A stretch of 64,000 bases of DNA, from the NCBI GenBank assembly GCA_963853835.1, contig OY970835.1, positions 30,950,047-31,014,046 of the forward strand. The letters run 5' to 3'. Below the pieces are notes generated by a model. The model saw only the letters and a list, made by a program, of their open reading frames with translations. It was not told the origin of the DNA and ran no database searches. Shown here piece by piece: positions 27,202 to 37,974 of the stretch (its first letter is position 1; every line of letters begins with the position of its first letter). The DNA is from Calendula officinalis (taxonomy: Eukaryota > Streptophyta > Magnoliopsida > Asterales > Asteraceae). Both the position numbers and the translations under genes were made by a program.

Positions 27202-28726
27202 GAGAGTTATATAGAGAACTCTCTCTATAAATAAAAAGGGTATTTTCGTAATCTCACATTTACAATTACATTTTTTTCCTTAAAAAAAGAATTAAAAAAG
27301 GAAAATGTATATCTAATAACTGCATCTCCTTAATTACCGTGATTATATCCCATTATCCAAAATTATGTGACTTTTTCAAATGAGGGTTTAGGCGTCAAGA
27401 AGGAGAGAAAATCTCCAAAACATGGTTAAATTGCTCAGCAACTTTTAGGAAGAAAATCCGTGAAGATTGCTTTGATCCAGCATAAATAAGAGGAGAATCG
27501 TCACAATCGAAATATTTTGCACACGAAAATTGATATTGGAGGTTCAGACGGAGACGAAGATCAATCCGAATTGATATTGGAGCTTTAGACGGAGACGAAG
27601 ATCAGGTAAAATTTTCTTATAGTATGATACATACGCAACTATTAGGTGTTGATTTGTTTGATTTTATCATTTTTGAAACAAAAAAGAAGGGTATCGGTAA
27701 TGAAATCAAATATTTAAAAGATTGAAAATTGATATTTTTAAGGGTTTTGCATAAATGAAATTCAGGTTGGTTTCGACATGAACCACTGATATTTTACAAG
27801 TATTTGTATGTCGGCATTCTCTAAAATCGTTTTTTGGTGGATGATTGTTTTCATATCTTCAATTTAAGGTTTCTTGTAATCAGTCCACGATGGATTGCAT
27901 TACTGCAATTTTAGGTTCTTTTGAATCAGGCCACAATGACTAAGTTTTTTATTAAATTCAAAATTGTGGTTGTTTATGCAAAACATTGGTGTTTTATCAT
28001 GACAGGCACAACACATAGTGGACGACAGTGAGAAAGACATCAATGTTTTGATTTTGTGAAGACATCAATGTTTTGATTTCATGAATGTTTTGATTTAATG
28101 AAGACATCAATGTTTTGATTACATGAATGTTTTGATTTTGTGAAGACATCAATGTTTTGATTTTGTGAAGACATCAATGTTTTATTTGTTTTTAGCTATG
28201 ATTTTGTGAAGACATCAATGTTTTATTTGTTTTTAGCTATGATTTTGTGAAGACATCAATGTTTTGGTTACATGAATGTTATGTTTTGATTACACTATTA
28301 CAATACCATGAATTAGACGTTCTAGGACCATTATTTATAAAGAGCTATAAACTGAACCAAAAATCATATGTATCACGACCATAATTTCGAACAAATCGTT
28401 GGTTCAATTCACTAAAAACAAACGAGTACAAAAACATAAATGCAAACACGTTAACCCAGTTCATACAAATTAAAAAACAGATGGGGTAAAAAGATTTCCG
28501 TGAAAGGTGCTAAAATTCTGGAAAATATGTGGTAAACAGTTTTCAAACGGAATATAGATATATGAAATCTCCACTCTCCATGATTATAGGATTTCAATTA
28601 ATTGTTTCTATAAATATGAAATAATGTGAATACCGGAATTGCCCTTTACATTTAATTAAATGGAAAATGAAAACTAATTTCTTATTGGCTAATAAGGGTT
28701 TATGGGTTCTCTATATAACTCACCCC
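27199..28726. mobile_element. TA-bounded TIR element E
   Basis: Left GAGAGTTATATAGAGAACTC (27203) and right complement GTGAGTTATATAGAGAACCC (28703-28722) form a short inverted repeat. The triplicated AGAACC grammar of the other elements is weak here, with only the first box clear. It holds a 22-bp doublet (GGAGCTTTAGACGGAGACGA type) at 27538-27604 and a minisatellite (separate entry). No coding sequence. Confidence 0.6.
28030..28290. repeat. Minisatellite GAAGACATCAATGTTTTGAT
   Basis: GACATCAATGTTTTGATT-type units occur seven times or more, with variable linkers (TTTGTGAA, TTCATGAA, TTGTTTTTAGCTATGATTTT). Irregular period of about 25-50 bases. Confidence 0.85.
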
Positions 28727-28738
28727 TATATATATATA

Positions 28739-29113
28739 GTGTAGAATTAGAATCAGAACCAACTAAGGCTACAGAACCAGCAGAACTCAATCTAAACCAC
28801 TGATTTTTGAAATGAAATGATCATGGAAGACACATTAATGTATTTGACGAGGGACCCCCAAATATTGGTTTGCATGGATGCCATTCATGCATGTATACAT
28901 ATATGTATAGATAACACTTATGTATACATATATGAAAACACATACATATATGTATACATACATGAATGACATCCATGCAAACCAATATTTGGGGGTCCCT
29001 TATCAAATCAAATACATTAATGTGTCTTCCATGATCATTTCATTTCAAAAATCAGTGGTTTAGATTGAGTTCTGCTGGTTCTGTAGCCTTAGTTGGTTCT
29101 GATAATTCTACAC
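28739..29113. mobile_element. TA-bounded foldback MITE F
   Basis: The whole 375 bp is a near-perfect inverted repeat with arms of about 165 bp. The left arm starts GTGTAGAATTAGAATCAGAA and runs through ACAGAACCAGCAGAACTC; the right arm is its complement. The centre is a run of ATACATATATGTAT steps. Both ends abut short TA tracts. A transcript would fold into one long hairpin. Confidence 0.9.
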
Positions 29114-29279
29114 TATATATACATATATATAGGGTGCGATTCAGCGCAGCACCATTTTTAGCGACAGAACCACAGAACCATCTTCCAGCCAATCAAATCG
29201 CAGCATTTAATAATTAATATGTTTTTATTAATATTAAACGAAAAGGGTATTTAAGTCAAATTGCACAAATTGGTTATCA

Positions 29280-29392
29280 GACGAAATACATTGGATGTTT
29301 GCGGCCTGTAATATTTAACGGAATACATTGGATGTTTATGGCCTGTAATATTTAACGAAATACATTGGATGTTTCGGCCTGTAATCTATGGA
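29280..29392. repeat. Triple 41-bp repeat in element G
   Basis: Three units of GAAATACATTGGATGTTT followed by GCCTGTAAT, period about 41-43 bases. Confidence 0.9.
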
Positions 29393-30237
29393 AAATAAGA
29401 TGTTTTTGGTATTAGGCAATGAGTATTGTACGAAATGTGTCACGTAAAATAATCATTATATGATGTTGACCCAAATACATACAATGTTTACACTTTCAAT
29501 ACATACAATGTTTATACGAAAACACTTTAATATCAAATTTAATAATGACAAAAACATCAAATGCAGTAATGACAGAAACATCAAATGTAATATCAAAAAC
29601 ATCAAATGCATAATCATGTTGCCCTCTTGTAATGTCATCCATCTTTTAAGATCTGTTTAACAATACTGAACATGCCCTTTGACCATTTTCTCTTTTTCTT
29701 CCTTTGTTTAGGTGGCTGCATAACCACTTTAATTGTTGCATCACAAACACCCTTCACATTCTGTTAAAACCATAATAGTCATCATCATGTTTGACATTTT
29801 AAAATTCATCAATACTTGATTTACGCTATAATCACCATATCATAAGGATAAAGTGACATTGAATTTTAAGTATATAAGACATATGATTTGTAGTAATAAA
29901 ATGTCACCTGCTGTAAGCATCATATGAATGATGAATTACTTTCAATCTTCACTCCAATTTTAACAGTCTATGTAAGCAGGGTAGCAGAGGCACCAAAATA
30001 GCATCGTATGGTTGACATATCCTCATCTGCAAAATCAATAAACATAAATCAAAAGTAATTGATATCACCAAAAATTGAGATGAAAAACAACCAGAAAAGG
30101 TTAACCGCACGGTGGAATCTCGACAAGGTTTTTGAAAATTCTAAATCTAATTAAATGTATTTAAAATTCAAAGAATGTAGATCATCAAACACTACCGATT
30201 GATTCAGAAAGTATACAATGTAAATTTCACTAACATC

Positions 30238-30414
30238 ATACAATCCTTATAATCGAACAGCAAGAAAATATGAACATATGAACGGTAAAATCAAATATAA
30301 TTCTAGTACAATCCTTATAATCGAACAGCAACAACATATGAACATATGAACGGTAAATCAAATATAATTCTAGTACAATCCTTATAATCGAACAGCAACA
30401 ACATATGAACACCA
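30238..30414. repeat. Triple 66-bp repeat in element G
   Basis: Three units beginning ACAATCCTTATAATCGAACA, each with AACATATGAACGGTAAA; the third is cut short. They produce artificial repeat peptides in translation. Confidence 0.9.
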
Positions 30415-31032
30415 ATGTCGAACTATAAATAAACATTTAAAAAAGAAAAGAAAATATAGTTCGAAAAAAACATGTCTGATACTGAAATCGGAAAAAAAAC
30501 CCTAACCTAATAATCAACAATTGAGTAATAAAAAGTACAAATACAGATATACTACTAACCAGACATCACTTTGAAAGCTTCAATTTTACTTTATGATCTT
30601 CATCTGACCCTGAAACGTAAAAGCCCTAATTCGCCTCAGAACGACGAACGATAAGCCAACACTGGCGTGATTTCACCTTTTAATCAACACAAAATCTGTA
30701 AAATGTAAAGGATTACACATATCTCATTGACGAAATACATCAATTTTGAAAAAGGAATATGCGAATAAACGGGTGTCGTCGTTATCGTGATTACCGAAAT
30801 AATAGGACACGAATGGAAATGATATTCAGTTTAAAATATGTGGGGATATGATTCAATAGTAAAGTTCCGAAAATACCCCTACATCCACAAAAATATCGGT
30901 ATTAATATTAAATAAAGTCTAAAAAATGGAATCTTAATTATGAACCGCAGATCAAAAATTTGTACGGTCCAGATTAAAAATAACAATAGTTCTGTGGTTC
31001 TGCCGTTTAAAAAGGTTCTGCACTGAATCGGA

Positions 31033-31035
<3 letters not shown>

Positions 31036-31103
<68 letters not shown>
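31036..31103. repeat. (TA)n junction after element G
   Basis: About 68 bases of TA between G and the hAT-like fragment. Confidence 0.95.
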
Positions 31104-31105
<2 letters not shown>

Positions 31106-31299
31106 CGGGGCAGGGCGGGATAGTTTTTTCTCGGTTCGGTTTTTCGTATGCACCCGAGAACCGTCCAAAACTTTTGGTTTTTTCCATAAATCAAAACCAC
31201 TCACATCGGTTTTTAAAATGATTTGGTTTTTTCGGTGCTATTTTTTATTCAGTTTCTATTCGGTTTTTTGGTTTTTGTGCCACACCCCCCCCCCCCCCA
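31104..31299 (-). mobile_element. hAT-like MITE fragment ending in a C-run
   Basis: The minus strand reads GGTGTGGCACAAAAACC... CCGAACCGAGAAAAAA... CCCGCCCTGCC. It matches the left half of the complete hAT MITE at 44310-44743 up to the point where that element has an internal TATATA. The C-run at 31286-31299 replaces the end. It looks as if a TA-targeting element entered the internal TATATA. Confidence 0.55.
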
Positions 31300-31360
31300 A
31301 ATAATGAATGATAACTGGTTGATAATAAAAAAAAAAAATTCGAATAAAAATACTACAACA

Positions 31361-31828
31361 TAAGATACCGATTGAACTGCAAAAGACTAGATTTTCGAAA
31401 ATAATAGATGAGTAAAATAGACATTAACTTTTTAGAAAATGATAATGACAGCCATAAGGGCTGTCACTAAGACGTAAGGACACGCATAAAAAACTTGTAC
31501 AATAATCAATAACCGCCCCTGCATTTTAGGAATCAACCCCCACTACTAAAAGTACAAACGATTTATACACGTAACTACCTCTTAATGACAGCCCTAAGAT
31601 ACCGATTGAACTGCAAAAGACTAGATTTTCGAAAATAATAGATGAGTAAAATAGACATTAACTTTTTAGAAAATGATAATGACAGCCATAAGGTCTGTCA
31701 CTAAGACGTAAGGACACGCATAAAAAACTTGTACAATAATCAATAACCGCCCCTGCATTTTAGGAATCAACCCCCACTACTAAAAGTACAAACGATTTAT
31801 ACACGTAACTACCTCTTAATGACAGCCC
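31361..31828. repeat. 234-bp tandem duplication
   Basis: TAAGATACCGATTGAACTGC begins at 31361 and again at 31595; the following 234 bases are almost identical (GGGCTGTC versus GGTCTGTC). Each unit contains the near-palindrome GACAGCCATAAGGGCTGTC. Recent duplication, noncoding. Confidence 0.93.
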
Positions 31829-31863
31829 TAAGGGTTGTCATTAACAAAACCCTAAATTTTTTA

Positions 31864-32164
31864 CTTCCTCTGTTTCAAAATAAGTGATACACTTATTATT
31901 TTGGGGTGTTTAAAAATAAGTGATACACTTTGAAACTTTCCTTATTTGGTAAAATATAGTGGGACTCATACCCACTAACTATCTCTTTTAATAAAATGAA
32001 ATTACTCATTTACACTTACTTTTACTTTTAAACATCATTAAACTCACTTTAATCATATCATGTTGGACTCTCACTCACTAACTATCCAATTTAATCTTCA
32101 TTACAATATTTTGTCTCAAAAACGTGAAAGCTAATTTGTATGACTTATTTTGAAACGGGGGAAG
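31864..32164. mobile_element. Stowaway-like MITE
   Basis: Ends CTTCCTCTGTTTCAAAATAA and complement CTTCCCCCGTTTCAAAATAA, flanked by TA on both sides. This is the CTCCCTCCGTTTC-type end of Stowaway (Tc1/mariner) MITEs. Related copies lie at 48028, 61197 and, in part, 42585. Confidence 0.8.
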
Positions 32165-32197
32165 TATATAGATTTGAAATTCAAAAGTAATAAACTT

Positions 32198-32340
32198 AAT
32201 GGAAAATTAAGTTTTTGGAATTTTTTAATTATTATTATATTTATTTATTAGTTTTTTAATATTTGTAAATAAGTTATATAATTAAATATTACCTGCATCA
32301 TAAATAATTAACAGGCAACCCAATTCAATTATATATAAGA
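32198..32340 (-). mobile_element. Extra Helitron 5' terminus
   Basis: 143 bases almost identical (one visible mismatch) to the 5' terminus of the Helitron at 32778-32920. It ends ...ATATATAAGA, which is TCTTATAT on the minus strand, two bases before the next Helitron begins. No matching 3' end was found to its left. Confidence 0.65.
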
Positions 32341-32342
32341 TA

Positions 32343-32920
32343 CTAGCTTCATAACCCGCCCGATGGGCGGGCTAACTTCAAAAAATAATACGCATGACTA
32401 CTAAAACAAACATATGAGATCATATAGTTAATTATTATTGAAATGATGAATAAACGTTCAATTATACATGTATAATTGTTATAAAAATTAACAACAAAAT
32501 AAGTAATGTATAACGACGAAAAAAACATACGAAATTATATAAAAGATTATTGAAATGATTAAAAGAATGTTTGGTATAAATTACTGATAAAAGGAATTCA
32601 AAAACAAAATTAAAATTCGTTGTATACAACATTTGCAGTTGAAATTGTGAGAGGGATAGCCTTAATGAAATTTAACTAAAGAGAAACCACGTCAATGGAT
32701 TAACCCTCTAGATCCAATTCTCTCCTCCAACGTTTGGTCACAAAAATTAAAGCAAAAATCTAATCACACCCTTGCTAAATGGAAAATTAAGTTTTTGGAA
32801 TTTTTTAATTATTATTATATTTATTTTTTAGTTTTTTAATATTTGTAAATAAGTTATATAATTAAATATTACCTGCATCATAAATAATTAACAGGCAACC
32901 CAATTCAATTATATATAAGA
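32343..32920 (-). mobile_element. Short non-autonomous Helitron
   Basis: On the minus strand it begins TCTTATATATAATTG and ends with a GC-rich hairpin (AGCCCGCCCATCGGGCGGG), then TTATGAAGCTAG, i.e. 5'-TC and 3'-CTAG. Host bases are A and T at the two edges, as Helitrons require. 578 bp, no coding sequence. Confidence 0.75.
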
Positions 32921-34023
32921 TATTGACCGGTTGAAAGAATTTTTTTTTTTTTAAAATATTACTATCTAGTTCTACAATTTTATGTGCATAAATCATTCTA
33001 TTTATGTGATAAAATCAAAATGACCCTTATATGACTATCTAACGTTTTATAACATTACTCTATCCATTCATGTGGTATTTGAAGGATTTATACTAGTATA
33101 TATATGTCTTATCCTAATTTTTAGTTCATAATACATACAATTATTACAATCTACTGTGATTACATATGGCTAAGAATAACTTCAATTCCTTAATTTTTAT
33201 AGTATTAAACGCTAATAAGCGGAAAGAGATCCTTGTTTAGACTGCTCGTGAAAAGTCGAGTATTTGACTCCGATGTACGCTAACTAACGGTATTCCCGTT
33301 AGCGTTTATAGGCTTTTTTCCTCTGGTAATTTTAAAGTGTTAGGGGTGAGGTTTCTATAGTATGAGAATGCTTTATATTTCTGGTTGTAATTGAACTTTT
33401 CGGCCTTTCATTTTTTGTTTTAACTTTTTTAATAAACTTAGAGTCCATTTGATAGTTACTAACTGAGTTCGTGCTAACTGAGTTAGTTGTTAACTGAGTT
33501 CTGAATATGTTAGTTGTTGACCGAGTTAGTTGCTGATTAAGTTAGTTGTTTAGAACTTCTGATCGAGTCCAAGTCTTTATTCTTATGGACCGGATTAGAG
33601 AATTAGTCTGGACCGAGTCCAATATGATGACCGAGTCCAATGAAATGTGAGGTTATCAAACATGTCGTAACTTATCCCATTTATACCTCAACCGGATTCA
33701 AAAGATTAAGTAATCGATGCATAACAAGTTGCTTAATTTATGGATTTTGTTTGAAAATGTATGTTCTAGGGTCTAACCTCTACCCTTAAAACATTTACAT
33801 AATTTTGTTAAAAAGATAGTAAGAAGTGTTCATGTTAGGTCACCATCAAATGTTGTTACTTGTTTGAAAGTTATGACAATAAGTTAGACATAAATGAAAA
33901 AAGTAATGGTTTTTTTTTACCTAGTATAATGATGCCAACTAACAGATCATTATGAATGATGGTCTATTTGATTATGATGGAGCAAATTATATATAATTAT
34001 GATTAAGTTAATCCTAATGCTAA
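32921..34023. other. Intergenic, no gene seen
   Basis: AT-rich. Only a short cluster of degenerate CTGAGTTAGTTGTTAACTGA-type repeats (33455-33545) and CCGAGTCCAA repeats (33580-33640) stand out. Confidence 0.6.
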
Positions 34024-37000
34024 TTAAGTAGCTGGTGGTGGGCCCTCATTATCTGCTTGAGCAGGTGGTTGTGCACTTGAAGAGCTTTGTTGTTTTGCTG
34101 GTTTATACCTTTTAAACAACGTTTCTTTCTTTTCCTTCCACCATTCTTCTGCCTGCTGTGCATTAAACCTTCTTTTGCTGCACATATATTGTGCACAATT
34201 TAGATTCGTATATCTATATGAATGACAAATCAATTTGTTTTAGGCTTGTGCAAATTGGACCGAGAACCGGCCAGAACCATGAACCTGACTGGACCGAACC
34301 GAACCGAAAAAGCTGAAAACCTGAACATATTGATTTTCCTGGTTTGGGTTTTCATGCAAAATCAGTTGTTAGTCCGGTCCGGTCAAAAATCAGAAAAAGT
34401 GGAAAGTACCAAAAAACCTGGTTATCGGTCCGGTTCAAGATGTCATCAGTTTGGTTGTTGGTCCGGCCAAAATCATTTTTCTGGTTCTCGTTTCGGTCTG
34501 GTTCTGACTAGTTCAGTCTGGTTTTTGGACCGCACAGACACCTAATTTGTTATAAGTACCTGAATCTAACTCGTTTGAATATTTTGGTATCATCTGTTAG
34601 TTGCAGCATTGTTACATAAACACCCGGTTCATATTGTTCAACTACTTCTTTTACTTCCTCATTTCTTGGATCCTTAACCACTCCTGAGCTACTACTTTCT
34701 TCTGTGTTTTTCTGACTTCCAGCTTCTGTTGTTTTTCCCTCTGCCACATCAGCATCCTGAGTTGACTTATTGGCCTTACCAGTATCTTCATTTTGACGGT
34801 ATTTCTTTCTTTTGACTTTACTAGATGAAGAGCTTTGTTCGGGTTGATCTGATTGCATATCACTTTCATAAGTTTTGATGTAGTCATTGGCTTTATCGGT
34901 TAATGATTTGAAGGTTTCATCATTGGAGATTTCAGGTGGTAGTTTTTCTGTTAATTCGCTTAACTGATAACAAAACCAGTAAAATCACAAGCTCGTTGAC
35001 TTTTTTTTGTCTAGTAAAAAGGTAGTAATATTTGACTTTAAGATCAAGGGGCATTACCTGAGATAATATGCATTTGAATGCATCCACAACAAGGGTACAG
35101 CTGGCAGTTCTTTTTGCAACTAATGACTCAGCTTGTTTAACAGCATTCTGCAGTTTCTGATTATCTGAATCTTGTTTATCACATTTTTGCTTCAAATGTT
35201 TCACCTATCATGAAACAAAAAGAGCATGTATAACTACCCTAATCATTATAAATTGAGTTAATTTCATAAATGGTCCTTTAACTGACCATATATTGCAACT
35301 TTGATAATTTGTTTTTCAAAGTCACAAACTCATTACTTTATGTACCATTTTATTGCATAGACAGTCCTTTTTATTGCAGGGGAGATGTTTAAAAGGACTA
35401 ACCATGTAATAAAGTGGTACATAAAGCACTGAGTTTGGAACTTTGGAAAATAAAGGATCGAAGTTGAAATATGTATTCAGTTATAAGACCATTTTTGAAA
35501 TTAACTCTTATAAATATAATATCATTCGAGTGTACTACAAACATAAATAAGTCCTACTTGGTTCTGCAATGTGGACACTTCTTTGTTCAAACCTTCATTC
35601 GACTTCTTAAGACCATCGACTTTACTCCGTGAGAAGATCGGTGGAGCAGCAGGCAGAGGATTTGGTCTTTTTGAATAAGACGAAACAGCCTTCTGAGGCT
35701 GCTTATATGGTGGAACCCAAGGAGTCGATGTACTAGGTTTCGGGAACGCAACGTCTTTTAAATTCTGAGAACACGGAACTTGTGAAGTTCTTGTTACTGA
35801 AACAGAATCATTTTTTGACCCGTATTTTCCTTGGGAAATCAGAGGTCTTGAAATCCTTTTTGGGATGAACTTTTTATTAAATGCAGGGATATTACTATTA
35901 CTAATGTTACTGTTATTATTATTGCGAGTTTCGGCAGCTTTTTTAAGTTTAACATAACAATTATCACAAACGCGATGTGGTTTTCCCGGAATTGGAGCTA
36001 ATGCTGCTTTTAGCTCTTTTCGTGAGCTACACCCGTGACAATGTACAAGCCCACAATTATAACAATTATGTCGTTTTCTAGTAAAACCGAATTGTTGTCT
36101 ACAACCATGACAAACCGATTGCTCAACAACACCAGATACCCATTTATGAACACATATACTTGCAGTAAAATTCGCACCACAAGATAAACTTCTCACAAGA
36201 CGGTCTTTAAACGATTCAACTAAAGTTGGTGTGTTTCGGTCTTCTAAATCCCCGTGCCCTAATCTCCCATTTGCACCTTTTCCCCAAGTGAATACTTCAC
36301 TTCTTGATGTTAAACAAGCAACATGGTAGGCCCCACACGCGATTTCCTCAACGAATTCGCCTACTAATTTGTCTTGTACCAAACACGGTGTTTTTCCATC
36401 TGATTGTGGGTTACCGAGCTGCCCGTGGGCAGTGCTGCCCATGGTGTATACATGCCCGGAAGTTGTAAGACCAACTGTCATACTATGCCCGCATGCTAAT
36501 TGGTGGAAATTGTAATCCATTAAAGATGATATACAAGTTGGTTGTGTGTAAGTTTGTTTGTTTCCATGACCCAAACGGCATTTATCGCCATCTCCCCAAG
36601 TGAAGAGTTTTTTGGATGTCGAATGTCGAGTTTGTTGGTTTATGATTTCTACAATTGCTGCAGTGTGCCAAACACCACACGCGACTTTAAACGTTTTTAA
36701 TCCGGATAAATTCGCGACTTCTTTCGGGATTTTGACGTTTTCTCTATCCCCATGTCCTAACGCCCCATAAGTCCCGTCACCAAACGTGTACAATTTCCGT
36801 TCAACGGTTACTAATGCTGAATGCCAATTTCCACACGCGATTGATGAAACTTGAATTCCTTCTAACGGGCCCGAAACTCGTTTCGGTATCCAATGGCTGA
36901 CATCTGTCCCATGGCCCAGAAGACCAGCATTGTGGGCCCCATCACCCCACGTGTACAAATCACCACATGAAGATACAGCACATGTGTGATGCTCGCCACA

Positions 37001-37366
37001 TGAGACAGAGTCAGTGGTAGTGACTGAAAGGAATTCCACAAGGCGGGGCCGGTCAACGTTTTGGTCAACTCCATGGCCGAGTCTGCCACCGGATTCTTCC
37101 CCACATGTGAGAATTTCACCTTGTTTTGTTACAAGAGCAAAATGTCGAACACCGCACGCGATTTGTTGTACATCTATAACTACATCTGATTCCAATAACT
37201 TGGGAGTATAAACATCGGTTGAGGTATTATCAAAACAAACTTTTCCCCAAAGGTAAACATCTCCTAATGATTCTATGTCATCTGGTCCAGAATTAAGAGT
37301 TGAACAACTAGGAGTGTTTGAAACACTTATTCGGTGATTATCTGCACAACTTGTTCTTACTTGCAT
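34024..37366 (-). CDS. PRAF-type RCC1/FYVE/BRX protein lacking the PH domain
   Basis: Exons (-): 37366-35558, 35204-35058, 34963-34560, 34177-34024; all junctions are GT-AG and keep frame, giving about 837 aa from the Met at 37364-37366. Order: seven-bladed RCC1 propeller (about residues 30-395, with repeated GQLG/GRLGHG and ACG.WHTAA motifs), FYVE zinc finger (VCHGCRQQF, RKRHNCYNCG, HCHGCSSRK, RVCDNC), a Ser-rich linker, coiled coil (KKSNEGLNKEVSTLQNQ on into VKHLKQKCDKQ), and a BRX domain split over the last intron (VEQYEPGVYVT... VRFS|KRRFNAQQAEEWW). PRAF proteins usually carry a PH domain first and are about 1,000-1,100 aa. Here the frame is open upstream (ISSDAASERAN) to an apparent acceptor near 37395, so the start is uncertain. 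Family members bind phosphoinositides and are linked to small GTPases; the role here is inferred only. Confidence 0.85.
34241..34544. mobile_element. hAT-like MITE in the last PRAF intron
   Basis: Ends TAGGCTTGTGCAAATTGGAC and complement TAGGTGTCTGTGCGGTCCAA; flanks ATTTGTTT (34233-34240) and ATTTGTTA (34545-34552), an 8-bp duplication with one mismatch. It makes up most of the 382-bp intron (34178-34559), 15 bases from the splice donor. Confidence 0.8.
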
Positions 37367-37458
37367 GTTTGCACGTTCAGATGCTGCATCAGAACTGATA
37401 CAATTACTTGTGATTTCCAGAAAATGTTAACCGACAGAAAATATGAAAATTACTTGTG

Positions 37459-37959
37459 ATTTAGGCCTTCCCTTTTTGATGTACTTTACTAACCGGCTAC
37501 CTTATTTCAATGCAGTGAGTGCCTTCAAAGAGGGTAAAATGAATTAAACATACTGAATTATGACAAATTATGAGGTTTAAAAGCTATATTAAAAGTAATA
37601 TCAAGAAGTAGAAAATAAATATGTTGTCAAACTACTGGATTGACATGATTTCCGCCATGTTATAGAACAATTAACTACAAAACTATCTTATATGAGGCAA
37701 AACACCATTTTATATGAGCATTGCATCATAATTCCGCCTGGTTAGCTTATTTATAATTAGATACAATCATAATCGTAAAACATAAGAAACATTTTCTCAC
37801 AAATTTATGAGTTTCATCTATATCTATCCTAATTTCAAAATCGAACGCATTTTGATAGACGATTTAAAGTTTCTCACAAATTGATTGTTTTATGAGTATG
37901 ATAGTGGGAGACAGAACCTGTTCAATATCGCGGTCAGGATAGCCACAAGTAGCAGGATC
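37459..37959 (-). pseudogene. Remnants of PRAF exon 1 and PH-domain exon
   Basis: Two scraps match the start of PRAF proteins. 37918-37959 reads DPATCGYPDRDIEQ then a GT donor, but no in-frame ATG precedes it; a TAG lies at 37972-37974. 37459-37522 follows an AG acceptor and reads ALTALK-stop-GSRLVKYIKKGRPK, the start of the PH domain with AAA/AAG changed to TAA. The rest of the PH domain is gone. The deletion edges carry the direct repeat ATTACTTGTGATTT (37403-37416 and 37449-37462). Confidence 0.75.
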
Positions 37960-37974
37960 TTCTTTGAGACGCTA

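Larger units (their letters stand above)
29132..31035. mobile_element. TA-bounded TIR element G
   Basis: Left GGTGCGATTCAGCGCAGCAC then GACAGAACCACAGAACC (29133-29180); right complement GTGTCCGATTCAGTGCAGAA then GGCAGAACCACAGAAC (30995-31035). Interior has two minisatellites (listed) and minus-strand leader-like sequence near 30600. No transposase seen. Confidence 0.72.
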
